DNA of 64,000 nt from Enoplolaimus lenunculus (lineage: Eukaryota > Nematoda > Enoplea > Enoplida > Thoracostomopsidae). Of this stretch, positions 35,246 through 48,200 are shown one piece after another; the stretch's first letter is position 1; each line of letters opens with the position of its first letter. The notes beneath the pieces were generated by a model. That model had not been told where the DNA came from. It did not search any database and was given only the letters and a program-made list of their open reading frames with translations. The stretch covers positions 1 to 64,000 of the forward strand of contig JASANG010000613.1 in assembly GCA_030248215.1 (NCBI GenBank), in the 5' to 3' direction. The position numbers were made by a program, and so were the translations under genes.

Positions 35246-37480
35246 GTGTCCCTAGTGTGTCTATCATAAAAATATTGCCCACAACACAATTCCTCAAGTA
35301 TTTTAATGTCATAGACAGTGTTACTGCACATCAGTCATGTCCGGAGAGTTTCCGCAAAACTTTATCATATCCGCGGCTTTACAGTGATAGTATTGGGAAA
35401 TAGAGAGTTTGATATAACATAAGTTGGACAAGCTATTGATTTTGTTTTGGGAGTGGACATTTTGTGTGCCGAGTGAAGTGTGACAAGTGTCGATTAATAT
35501 ATAGTATCTAATTGTAGTAAGTACATAAATAGCTCCAGGCCCAATTAAAATTGATTTCGAAGTTTTAAAGCATACTTAACTTCAGAAAGTACATTTTTAA
35601 GTATCACACAAAGTATTTCTAGATTTATTAAGAAAAGTGTTTTCTGTGGCAAATCTGAAAAGTTTTTCAGATATTTAAGACAATTTTTCAAAAAAATAAG
35701 TGGAAAAAGTTTGTTTTCAGACTTTATTTCAAAACTTTTTTGAAAAATTTTCTGTTATAACAGAAATTTTTTTCAAGTGCAACTTGCTAATTATATTTCT
35801 GAAATTTAAGAAATTTTTTCTTAAATATCGGAAATATTATTTTGAGTGTATAACGTTGCATTACCGCTCAAAGTTTTGATACAAGACAAATTAGCTTTTA
35901 ATCTAACGGATATTTGCAACACCGGGTCTTTTATGCGCTAAAACTCTAATTAGGGTTTAGGGACTCTATCCGCTTACGGACTCTTAATAAGGATACGGAC
36001 TACTATTGATCGGGACTCAAAACGGGGACCCCCCTCTTATTCGGGTCAATACAGTACTAGCTAAAATTAACTAAATTAACTATCATTTTTATAGCATAAT
36101 TTCGCCTCGCCTCCGGCAAGTTTCGGTAACCTCCTGCTACGGTATTTTTCATCTCCGGTTACACCCTGTTGGAGAGGCCAACTAAATATTCCCCAAATCT
36201 TATTTGGGTCACTTCAGTAGTAAGCAAACCCGACACTTAATTTTGCAAGTTTTACTTAATTTTAAGCATTTTAAGTGAATGTACACAAGTAAAATTGCTA
36301 TATATACGCAGTGGGTTGTTGATAATTTCACCTACAAGCGTGGTGCAACCGGAGGTGCGAAATATCGGAGCCAGAGGTCAGCAAATGCTGCCCGAGTCGG
36401 AGACGACGCCTGAAGTAAACCTAATTAGGCAGTGAAATTGTTCAACTTGCTAATTTCAGCAAATATCTGTAACGAATTGTAAATGTTTCGGTTTTACGTT
36501 CTTTTTGTGAAATGTTCTTAATCTCTTCGTCAAAATTGTACCAAAGTCAGAACGAAACGCACTAAACAAATAATTTTTGTGAAACATGCAAAATTTGACT
36601 ACTGAATTTACCGGAACCTCCACAGAAATGCTACTGAAGCCGGTCGATTTTCGGTGACAACTGGGGACACACACCCGGCTGTACCCAACTCACAACTCCG
36701 TTAATTTTTCTACACGTTTACATTCGGATCCAAAATTTTACTAAAAGCATCGTGCTGGAGCGAAGAGCCAAAAAGTTGTTTTGCGTTTATGCTACTGCGC
36801 TTCACGCAACAGAAACCAACAAAGGATTTACTTTGAAAATAGATTATACATGACTACGTTAAAGCAATTTAAATATTAGAAAAATAAAACATTAATCCTT
36901 TCACATCAAGCACCTTGTTAACATCAATATAACATAGGTATACACATTTTGCAGCATTGACATTACAATAATAAATCATATAAAGCTTACAATTTTAATT
37001 TAACCTTAAATAAGACAGTGACAAAATGTAAACAAAGTCGTGAATAGTCAACCGTTACATATATACTTTTATCGCTGCACCGTAAAGTTAAAATCAATCT
37101 AAGTCATGTTTCCACAACACAGCCAAAATGTTTGTCACATTTTCGGAACTATTTAAAACGGGTTTTCATAAATTCGTTTCAAATATATGCGAAAATATGC
37201 AATACACGATGCGGTAAAAGTTTTTCTTATCATTTCGATATCGAAATCATTGAAAACATTCTCGCGGGATTGCAGGCTCACGTACTGTCATGTTTGTCCT
37301 GAAACAAACCTAAAAACGATAAAAAACTGCTATTTACTCTCAACACGATCGCTCACATTCAACTCACTAATACAAATACACAGAAAACACATAATACTTT
37401 GCTGCCTGTTTCACCTACATACCACTGTGTAAAGTTACCTTAATTTCATACTCTATTCTACCGCACGGTTGCGAGAAAAA
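35246..37480. other. AT-rich intergenic stretch with MITE ends
   Basis: It contains sequence related to the MITE at 28,580-28,844 (35,585-36,054) and another end of that family at 36,190-36,217. A minus-strand frame at 36,456-36,660 preceded by a CCCCAG acceptor was considered as a chitin synthase exon but not accepted. Otherwise nothing is seen. Confidence 0.4.
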
Positions 37481-37489
37481 CACCCCTTC

Positions 37490-38760
37490 TACAATCATGC
37501 TCGTCTATCGAAGGCGATGGATGAAACGAAGGTTGTCAGCAGTCAAAACACCTGGTCGCTCCGAATTATACCATTGTACGAAGCAACATGACAGAAGACT
37601 CCGGTGGCGGTCTGATTTTACATTCCAGAAATCGTAGTTTGCTGTAGTAGATACCAAGCCTTCCAAACCACACGAAGAAGTGTAAGTTATAGACGCGCAA
37701 CATCCTATCCACTTACTACCTCACTCAAGTTGCAACCAAGGCTTCGTAGCCAAAATAGGCTATCTGGTCAGGGACATCGTCGATGACCTAGTACTCGGCG
37801 ACGTCAACGCCCGCGACCCATTATGGTATCTGTCGATTTCTGACTAACGCGGCGGAGACCTCGCATACGAAATCGATCAATCACACAACAGGCTCATCAA
37901 CGAGGATCAGCCCACGCGCCTATAATGCTTTGGGTATGCTATATCACCAGACGTTTTGGCCAATGTGCGACACCCTAAACCAATACGTTCCACATGTAAC
38001 CCGATTCCTCGACACAAGAGGACTGGTGTTCTCAGTAACCATATCCATGCCCCGGTCCAAGCAGGCGAACGCATACTCCAGGCTTTTGCGAACGGGAGAG
38101 TAGCGCCACTGGAGAAGAGTCCCAAAGTAGTTCTAGGTGTCACTCACAACACCATGTATGTACACTTTCTCCGATCGCTGAAAGAATACTGCGGCCAGAT
38201 GAAACAAAGGAGCTCAATTCTAAAGGCGCTCACAGGAACAACCTGCGGACAACAGGAGACGCTGGTGATGGCATACAACGCAATCGGTAGGTCGTTCTGT
38301 GAGCACACTGTCCGCGGGTGAGGGTGTACAGCTAAACCCTCCAATTGGAAGTAGAACACTACCGTTTGCGGACCACCTACATGCATCAAGAAACAAAGAT
38401 GCTGCCAATCAAGCAACACGCAAATATGGTGAAGAAGCAGTACGTTTTTCCGCGATAACAAGACCCCAGAGCAAGTACCACGAAATGTGAAAGACCTAAA
38501 CCGCGCAGCCCGCTGCCGTCCGGTTCCGCTCCATGCAGGATATTCCAAAATCTTGAATAACTACAGTAGCCGCATCGAACCACCAGCTCCGGTCAGCTGC
38601 CCGATATGCCGCCTAGAACGTCGTTATGCCCATCTGTTCAATTATATTGGCGCGCCCATAGACCTCAAGCTAACGGACGTACGGAAGCGACCGGTTCAAT
38701 GCTCAGAATTCATTAACATCCACTACAACACGAATGCCTGATAGAACAGTGGTTACAAGA
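37490..38760 (+). mobile_element. Non-LTR retrotransposon (LINE) fragment, internally deleted
   Basis: From about 37,560 translated pieces match an APE-type endonuclease: SGGGLILHSRN, then GDVNARDPLWYL (the GDxNA.. motif) and INEDQPTRL. After about 37,920 the sequence jumps to the C-terminal part of a reverse transcriptase ORF: PLEKSPKVVLGVTHNTMY and QRSSILKALTGTTCGQQETL (37,956-38,321), then YSSRIEPPAPVSCPICRLE and the Cys/His-poor tail near 38,550-38,735. The catalytic palm of the reverse transcriptase is absent and the frame is interrupted several times, so this is a dead copy. The word pattern suits the Jockey/I group, with low certainty. It lies just 3' of the last chitin synthase exon placed. 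Confidence 0.8.
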
Positions 38761-38959
38761 ACAACATTGACGACGATGCCAGGCTTAAGAAACCGTGTTG
38801 TACAAATTCTCACTACTTACTACTAAAATTTGCTTATTTCTTAACATTTTCTGGCAATCGCGTCTATGTCTCTTGCGGTCGTTGTTTTATAAGAGACTGA
38901 ATTTTTCTTTTCTAGCGAGACGTGACAGAAATTGCTTTCCTAAAATTACCAGTACTTAC

Positions 38960-39212
38960 CTGCACAGTTCGTCGATCAAATTTCTTCGTACTGGATCTTC
39001 TGAAGTAATAGCTTCTTCCTGATTACTGCCGTAACACTTTGCATTTTCAGAGTCAACTACCACAACTTTGGCCATAAGTCCTGAAGGGCTGCCTGATTGC
39101 GCCACAAATTCATCGCGTCGTTTCGAAATCGCTCTTGCGGTTAACTTTTTTGCGGAACTCTGAGCAGCAGGTGACACAAACACTGACGAATCACCAGGTT
39201 CCAGTTGGAGAC
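38960..39212 (-). CDS. CHS: Chitin synthase exon 20, last one placed
   Basis: Acceptor TTATTGAATAG, donor GCAG|GTAAGT; 253 bases in the required phase, encoding a Ser/Ala-rich stretch, AISKRRDEF and RRNLIDELC. It ends with two bases of a codon. Two short terminal exons are possible close by: one from 38,822 (acceptor AAATTTTAG) would add three residues and stop at 38,813; one near 38,895 (acceptor AAAATTCAG) would also stop within a few codons. I could not choose between them. Confidence 0.75.
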
Positions 39213-42200
39213 CTATTCAATAAGAAAGCTTTAGTGATAGCCATAATTAAAGATGCAACGCTGAAGTAAATAATTTGGGCATACATCCAGTTGACATTTA
39301 AACTGACTTTGCACTATAAACAAACAAAATGTATGTTAACCAGTGTTTTTAAGATATAAGTTTGCGTTGCAAATATTGCAATCACTTTGACTAGTTTGGT
39401 AATAATATAATGTGTCATTGTAATCATGCAAGCACCCAGTTTGCCAAACTGCAGGTTGTACACTTTAAATCGTGTAATTCTAGTGGTGAACACTTGCTGG
39501 GTCTCTGACACTTTACTTAAGTACGACTTTGTACTTAAGTATTGTGCTAAGCAATTACTTATATTTAATGGCTGGGTTTCCAAAATCTTACTTAAGTACG
39601 ACTTAGTACAAGTAATTACTTAACCATTTTGTTGTTTTTAAGAGTGTACTTAAGTCAAGTAAATACTTAAGCCGTTGACTAAATTTGATATACTACAAAT
39701 TAACCGCTCATGCATGCTAACCTTGGTCTAATTAAAGTTGTAGACTTATGATGCCTCCTTAATATAAAGCAAAACTATTAATTCCTTGTAATGACAATGG
39801 CCGATAGTTGGCGTTTTTTGGTTGTGCTCGGAATAAGTATTTCCTTCAGTCGGCGACTAAGTAATTACTTAAGTATAACTTAAGTAAATACTTAAGTACG
39901 GTATCAGAAACCTAGCCATTGACTGGGTTTCCAAAACCGTACTTAAGTACAACTTAGTACTTAAGTACATACAAAGTAATTTATTTAAGTCGCTGACTAA
40001 ATTTGACATATTACAAAGTAATCGTTGAGGTATACTAAGCTTGGTTTAATTGAAATTGTAGACTCATGCAGTGTGCTTAATATAAAGCGAAACTAATACT
40101 TCCTTGTTATGACAATAGCTCACATAGTCGTTTGTTTGTTTTGCTCAAAAATTAAGTAATTTAAGTCGGTGAATTAAGTAATTACTTAAGTATAACTTAG
40201 TAAGATTTCAGAAACCCAGCTATTGTCTCTAAAAGCGTAGTTTAGTTAAAGAAATACTTAAATCATTGACACAATTTCATGCGTTGCGGACTAACATGTA
40301 AGAAAATAAACTTTGGTTTACTTGAGATTGTACATAGACTCATTGCGCCACCTTAATATAGAATATTACGACTTCTTCCTAGTCGTGATAGTGAGTAAGA
40401 ATTTGAATACCCAACCATTATGTTTTAAGTGAAATTCATGTTACCGTACGAAATCTCTAGTCTTATATGAAAACCGATCGCTAACTCTAATTGACATTGG
40501 AGACCCATTAAGCTTCTATAATAAGACGCAAAATTATTGCTTTCTATTGTTTCTGCTTGATAAGTTAAGTAATTACATGAGTCAGCGACTTAAATAATTG
40601 TTTAAGTACAACTTAAGTACGATTTGGTAAACCAAGCTGTTATGATTAAGTGAAATTCATGTAATCGTGCGAAACGTCTTTCTATTTTTATTTGTAAATC
40701 TATTATCGCTAACTGGTTACAGATGCAACATGCAACAGACATTTAAAACCTTGAACTTCCATGATTCCTACCCTGGTCGCTACCTTTAGAGTGGTCTTCT
40801 GCAAATCTGCGCTCAATGTAGTTTGAAGAGCCAACATTAGGTTCCCAGGCTACTAAAGCATTTCTCACGGCTATTGCTGCCTAGCGTAAAGAGGTTGAAA
40901 GCGGCAATGCTTTTGACAATTTTCGTGTCGTCCTGTATCGTAAGGCAACTCACTTGAATTGACGCATGGAACCGCATAACAATATAAGTTTTTTGACATG
41001 TTGCTCGTCCGAAACTGGATGACATCGAACGACACCAAATGGCAAGCATACCACCACATTACCTTTCAAACTTCCATCTTCGCCAGCTGTTGTCCCATCA
41101 GCATCGAATGTCCAAAACCGTCTCTGAAACGCTTGAGCGAGTCCACGAGTCTTTGTTCGCCGGCGCTGTCGCTGATGTTCTTCCAGCACAGCGACAAGCA
41201 TCGTAGACTGATGAGCGTTAGCGTTTTCATTATCACGAGACAAGTCTTGCGTGTCGTCGTTATGGTTACGGTCCCGTCTCTTAAGAATTTGCCAATGTCC
41301 GACCGTTTTTTGTTTAACTGTTTCCTCTCCGATTGCCGCACCTTTATTTTGCTGGCGTCCAAATTCTTTACTGTTCGTATGCATCGTCGCGTGAACATCG
41401 AACGACAATCGTTGGAGCTTTTTAGCTGAAAATCCACAAAACATAATCCCATAAATGTCAGCAGGTCTAACATTTTTATGATTAGTAATCGTACCAGATA
41501 ATGGAGTTTTGAAAATTTCGTTATTAAACCCTCCAACAAAAACGCCGACGCGCAACAGTAACGTTGAGAGTTAGGGTGGGGCGACGACTTGTCGTTTAAC
41601 GCCGTAAATCAAAAAATTTCAATTTATAAATAGGTTTGCGATACCGTTCGGTACTGTGCGGCAATTCTAATGCGATGCCGCACGCACTGCACGGTGCAGC
41701 AATCATTAGAATAGTCAAACAGTACAGAAGCGCCCTTAGTTCCACTTCATTAAGATTACAAAACATGACGTGCATAAATGCGACATTTTGTGCACTAGTT
41801 ATTGCGGAGGGCACAACAGCCGAAAACCAAAAATTAAAAAAAGACCAATCTTCCATTTCGCTTTCGCCTTTAGCTAGAAATTGTACCCAGACACACACTA
41901 CAAACCTCGAATATCGCAAACGAGTAGAAAACCTCATATTTGCAACACATCGACTTAACTCAAACACAAATAACAGAACATTAAAGTTGAATAAAACATA
42001 AAAGTTAAAAACACAAAGAAAAACCTACCAATTCCAACTGCATTCAGTCGTAACAGCCTATCGCCGTCCATGTCTTGTGGTTTGCGACGTCGAAAACAAG
42101 TCAATTCTGTGCTCGCCAAAATATGAGCCAAAGTATGAAACCTATTAAAATATTATATAACCGTTTACAAACAGGCAACGTGGTTCAGGCCTACGGTACG

Positions 42201-45200
42201 AAAAAGGTATAAACTTGCCATCTAAGCCTCAATAATTTCAGCGTCGGGTTCGACTTAAAAGATACACTAGCATGGTTTTTGAGAACTAAATAACCCCTAA
42301 TGTTTTGTTCATGCCAAAACAACGGGTGATGACATCAAAAGTTAAAAAATCCTAAAATTTCCTTATCAAAATCGTCGCAACTAACCTATGCAATACCATA
42401 CCAAACGTTTGAACAACCAAAATTGCTGCCAAAAATATTATAATCGTAAACGCCATTGGCTCAATTTTCAAGGGCCCATGAACTGAGATAAAGCGTTGCC
42501 GATTCGCGTCCCACAATTCATAAGTGTAATTGCCTAGAGTTGTGAGAAAATATAAGCAAACAAAAGTGGAGCGTCCACTAATAAACATTAGCCTAAACAG
42601 CCCAATGATCGAAATAAACAAACAGAATCCATATTTTTAAAAACAAATAAAACGGAGAACTCATAATTTCTAATATTCTTTTACAAACAAAGACCTGAAC
42701 ACCAAAACCAACGCAAACAAAAATGCTATTATATACATCAAACAGAATACTACGGATTTATATAACTGTTACCCAGCACATACTGCTGGCTGTTGTAGAA
42801 TGTTCCTCACGTACAAGGAACAGGAGTAAGAACCGGAATTTAACATAACTGTTATCACCGAATTATTGTTCCACTATTTAGAAAACTAGTTGAAAAAGTG
42901 CCTTATGCGAATTTTCAGCAATTTCATCATGGAATTTGCCGAAAACACAATATTCAGGTTTTTAATTTAACAGCATAACAAAACGGGATTGCGAAAACAA
43001 TGAATTCTAAATAGCAATTTTTCAAAGGCAAAGTTTTCAATATTAAAACGATTACAAATCATTTGCCACAAAACCGTTAAAATTCGTGTTCCTGCGTCTT
43101 TGAATGCAAGCACAGGAATTCCGGTGGAACCGTGTCCGTTAAAGCATATTTAACAATTTCAATGCATCTAACAATACGCCTCACGTCAGCGTTACTGCTG
43201 ACAAAGAGTCTCGATAAGAACTTAAATTAATTGAATTATTAATAAGAATAAAATAAAACACTATACCGCCAACATAAAGCTTGATTGACAATATTTCTTT
43301 GTTTTGTTGCAACAAATAAATAATCAACACCAAAAGTGCGTTAATTAGAATTAATGCAAAAGCAATTCGGTTACGTAACGCCTTCAGCCCGCGCATCGCA
43401 GCCAAGTCTTGTTCTTTGGTCACTTTCAGCGGCTATAAACCAATACAATAATTTTTTGACACAGTTTAGGAGTTTAATTAATGCAACAGAGGAAGGCTCA
43501 TGAACAAAATTGTTGCACAACTTGTCCTGTTCAATTTCCAAATCCTTGTTACACCACTGGAAATGATCAATTTGCCGCAGTTAACACTGTAGTGACAAAA
43601 TACTGCTAGTTACTTGCGGTTCTAACTAATTGGGTACCCAAGTCTAGGTTTCCCAAAAGGGATTAAAACCGAAAACTTTATTTATTGAAAAAGTGAAAAA
43701 TCAAAACCTAAAAGCACTTTGAATCAACCAGTTTGTAACAACTATAACTGCATAACTATCGTTATAATTAATTCAAATCTAATACGAGATGGCATTCAAG
43801 TATCAGTACGTAGCTAACAACATTCTTCCTTAAATGTTCTAAGGTATCCAGTGTTTACGTGACAAAGCTTAACATCTCACGCCGATGCATTTTAAAATTT
43901 TAACTACGACTCTATTCCATTAATCTATGTTTTCGTAGCGTTGCGTTCAGTTGCAATATTTGTTTGGCCCGTTTAACCCATGTTACTTTTAAGGACAACA
44001 GAGGTGATTAGGATATAAGACTATTCTCCAGTGTTACGGTAACCCACCAGATTGTGAACGTACACAGGAACATGCAAACTTTCATTGCACACATTACAGA
44101 AAAAATGTAAAAGTAAGTCAATCAGTTCCTTGGTAGTTGCCATAAAAAGAAATAATGGTTTCAATTTTTTGATGGTTTTAAAAGGAAACAAGTCCCAACC
44201 TAGTATTTTCGCAGAATGTTCCTAAGTCATGGGTTTGATTTTTCGAAATTCTGAGTACTAGAAACATTCGGCAAGCTAAAATACCGGAGCTGAATTTCGA
44301 TTTTTTTGCCGGAGCCGGATATCTGGTCCTACTCTGGTACTTTCGCCGAACGTTGATCCAAATGTAGTGAACAAATACACAAATCAAATTATTACAATAA
44401 CAAAATATAAATTACACTTACCTTGAGGTATTTCTCAATGAATTCAGTCCAAAATTGACTTTCTTCACTGTCCAGCACTTCAACTACACCACGTTGAATA
44501 TAGTCGAGTTTCATCCAATTTGCATTTGAAGGTGGTTTTTCACCAGAAAATTCTAAAATATGTCATCAAAACAGAGAAAGTGAGGTTAAATTTGCTTGAA
44601 GGGTTACAAAATTTTTTAAGAGACAACGAAACTTATGGCCCCAGTTGGTTACTGGTATAACAATATACCACCAATTAATTCAAATTCGTTAAAGCAACGC
44701 GGATCCGTCTAGAAAACGTGGACGCACGAAAAATTAAAAGAACATTCAATAAAAGCAGTGAAATAATTGCCACCTTTTTTACATTATTTTCAAAAAATAA
44801 ACATATTGAAATTACATCACAATTTAAATACAAAGCCGGAACCATTTGAGCACAGTTCTGTGCGTATTGTTTTGTATTTTAGCCTTTGGTTTCAAAATAC
44901 CACTCGCTTCCTGTTAATTGGTACATGAAAATAATTTAGTAACAATTTTTCACTATTTCGCGCTGATTAGCGCAAAAAAGTGAACGGGTGTCAAGTTAGA
45001 GTGGAGAGCACAATTCGGTTAGGAACGTGCGGACATCAGCTGTTGGCTCTAATGTGATGTGACAGTACAAGTGTCATTATTCAAGTTAAACTCCACTCGG
45101 CGGCCCGAACACGATCAAACATTTTCAACTTTTACTATTGATTTTGCTTTGTCACACTAAACACAATAGCGCATCCTAACGTCTCGCTTATATACATAAT

Positions 45201-48200
45201 AGACACACAAAACTGCTATATAAATAATTTGTGTGTACGGAACGTACATACAATACGGTACGTACACTATATATGTACAAGCCAAGCGTGTTCGACTCAA
45301 TAACTAAGATGTAAAATGTCAGCGTAGTTCACTGGTGTTGATTTGCGCTCAGTAATGTTTTGATACATATTCAAATCCCGCTGGGAGACTGCGTTACTAT
45401 GTAATTGTATGGCGCCTTATGCAGCCCGGATATTTGTCACCATATATAACTATTAAGTAAGTTTCGAGATGTAAAAGAACAATTAAGCTATCCAATTTTA
45501 TTCAAAAACATATACATCATTAATCGTTTTTAATTTCATGCTCCGCTTTCCTGTAATAAATTCGGTCATGTCTGAAACAGTTTTAATTTGACTCTCACTT
45601 CAAATATGAAGTCTGCACATGGCCCTAGCGGCTGCCAGATCGTCCTAACAAGACTTACCGTATGCCGTACCGGTTTCCAGTTTTCGACGGTAACCGCCAT
45701 TATGCGTTGACCTCGGTACTGCGGTGATGTCATCGATGATTTCATCTTTAGCGTTGTCCGCTGACGCAACGTCGTCATCGATGACGTCACCGCAGAATAC
45801 GATCTGTGCCGCTGTTCTCACCGGCGTCACGTGACGACCGTCGTCTCGTTGGCGGCAATTATCCGACGTCGAGACGGCCGTATCAATGATGCTGCCGTCA
45901 CACGAGTGCTGCAAAGTTAATCGACGTGACGTTATGTTTGGTGCCGTCATTGCCGCAGGCACTGACCATCGATCAACCAAAGCGTTTGCACTGACGTCGG
46001 ATTTAGCTAAAAATTACATAGCATACTAGTAAAATGTGTATAATGCTACACATTATTTTGGATTTGGAAATAATAGATACAAACAGGTCAAACATGACAA
46101 AAGCGAAAAAACTGCAAAAATATTAAATCCAAGGTATTGTAGAAAATACCTAGGGTCCTGTTTTTTATAATTGAAAAGTAAGCAATTAGGTAAAATTTCC
46201 AGAGGTGTGGCCTTCGAACAAGTATACCAAAATACCGACTCCTAAATGTATTCACCGCCGGAAGCATTTCGCCGCGCGTCACGTTAAAAATTAGCGCGTC
46301 AGTGTGTGTCGCTTTTTAACCAAGATTTTAGTGACGAGGCGATGCACAAGGGACAGGGTACAACCGGAATTACAATTTAACGGAACCGGAATTTGAAAAA
46401 ATACATGCCACCGAAAAGTTCATTTTAATTTCCTTTTTTGCCATATTATTGGGTCGGCGATTGTCGAGGATTATATACTATAGGAATGGAATCTACTTAA
46501 TTTTTATCGTCATTTTTAGTGAAATATCTTAATTTCGACCGATCTTAAATTTATACAGACAATTTTAATTCCGGTAAAAATTCACCGAAACCGGAGGTTA
46601 AAAATTGCCGAAACCAAAATTCCGGATGCACCTTGATTGGGAGTAAAAATACCATGGGGCATAATATATATTCTAACTAAATTAGTAGTCCTAAAACATA
46701 CCAAAGACGTAATTTTAACAGGGGTTGAGCGGTTTAAGCGAGACTGCAACAGAACAGGCTTAATGCTTAGTTTTACTGGAAAAGTAAATTTTCAGGAGTA
46801 AAAATACCACATGACAACGATATGGGGCATTAGACGAGTAACTACAGAGTGGGAAGGGACAAGGGGGAGGAGCTACGCATCTCTATCAACAGGGCTCCCC
46901 CTACACGATAGCATAGCCCAAACCTAGGTAAATTAAAATCGATGACTAACATCGGTGCATTGTTTTCTTGAACGCAGTGGAAGGAGTTGGCGGCGTCACA
47001 TTAATATCAGGAACAGTTAAAAACCGGCTCGTAGCAGGAGGCTCCACAGTAGAAACAGTAGAAGTAACCGTCGGCCGACTGCATGGAGCAGCAGCGTTAT
47101 TGGGAGTAGAAAGCAGGAACTCCGATCCCCCACCGCCGCGAACGCCGGGACAATCTGACTTGAACAACTGTTCTGGAGAATTGCTTGCAATTAACGTTTT
47201 ATCGATATCAAACGCTGCTAAGCGCTCGTCAACACTATCAAGCCTGGTAAACATTCAAATTAATACTAATACCCGCATTCTCAGATGTGTATCACTTATC
47301 AATATAGTTTCGAAACAACAACTAAACTAGTGCAGAACTTTGGTTTGAAATTTCAAAATAAACTTTAGCGGCACAATTACGCTTTGGCTTGGGACAAGGT
47401 TTACCTGGGCCAAAGCATAAGCTGCTGCCGCCAGATAGTAAAAAATACACCGTATTATTAACTGGTATTGCCCTCGAGGGATGAGATAGGGGCCCACTCG
47501 CCCAAATCCCCACAGCAAATCACACATGTTGAGCAACTCGTTCGAAAAATCCCTCCACGTTTGAAATACTTAAAATGACAGGACACGAAGCATAGGTTGG
47601 CACAAGCATTCAGCTTGGAAATAGCAAATGCGGAAAATTCCCAACTTTTAACCAATGATTTTTATGTCGAGGGCTTTCTACCCCCATCATCAAATCTCTC
47701 GGAGTTGCCGCCAGATAGTAAAAAATACACCGTATTATTAACTGGTATTGCCCTCGAGGGATGAGATAGGGGCCCACTCGCCCAAATCCCCACAGCAAAT
47801 CACACATGTTGAGCAACTCGTTCGAAAAATCCCTCCACGTTTGAAATACTTAAAAATGACAGGACACGAAGCATAGGTTGGCACAAGCATTCAGCTTGGA
47901 AATAGCAAATGCGGAAAATTCCCAACTTTTAACCAATGATTTTTATGTCGAGGGCTTTCTACCCCCATCATCAAATCTCTCGGAGTTGTACCCAAAATGA
48001 TTTTTATGTCGAGGGCTTTCTACCCCCATCATCAAATCTCTCGCAGTTGTACCCAAAGGGATCTCGGAAACAACGCGCCACACCAAGTTTCGGCTAGCGA
48101 AACGTCAAACTTGCCTGGTGGTAATTCGCTCAAGGCCAGATCCAATCCAAACTAGCGCATCTGCTCGGTTCCGTTCAACAGTCGTGTCTGAATTTTCAGG

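Noticed and set aside
36612-36660. Possible next chitin synthase exon (acceptor GTCCCCAG, donor CCG|GTAAAT)
   Set aside because: Phase fits, but it is only 49 bases, has no family similarity, lies beyond the LINE fragment, and short terminal exons nearer to exon 20 explain the gene's end more simply.
40950-41539. The second long minus-strand frame overlapping chitin synthase exon 18
   Set aside because: It is a shadow of exon 18; the exon's own frame is fixed by phase on both sides.
47426-47986. Duplicated Cys-rich chitin synthase exon
   Set aside because: No splice-site pair around either copy fits the phase needed between exons 11 and 12, while the direct join through the GC donor does.
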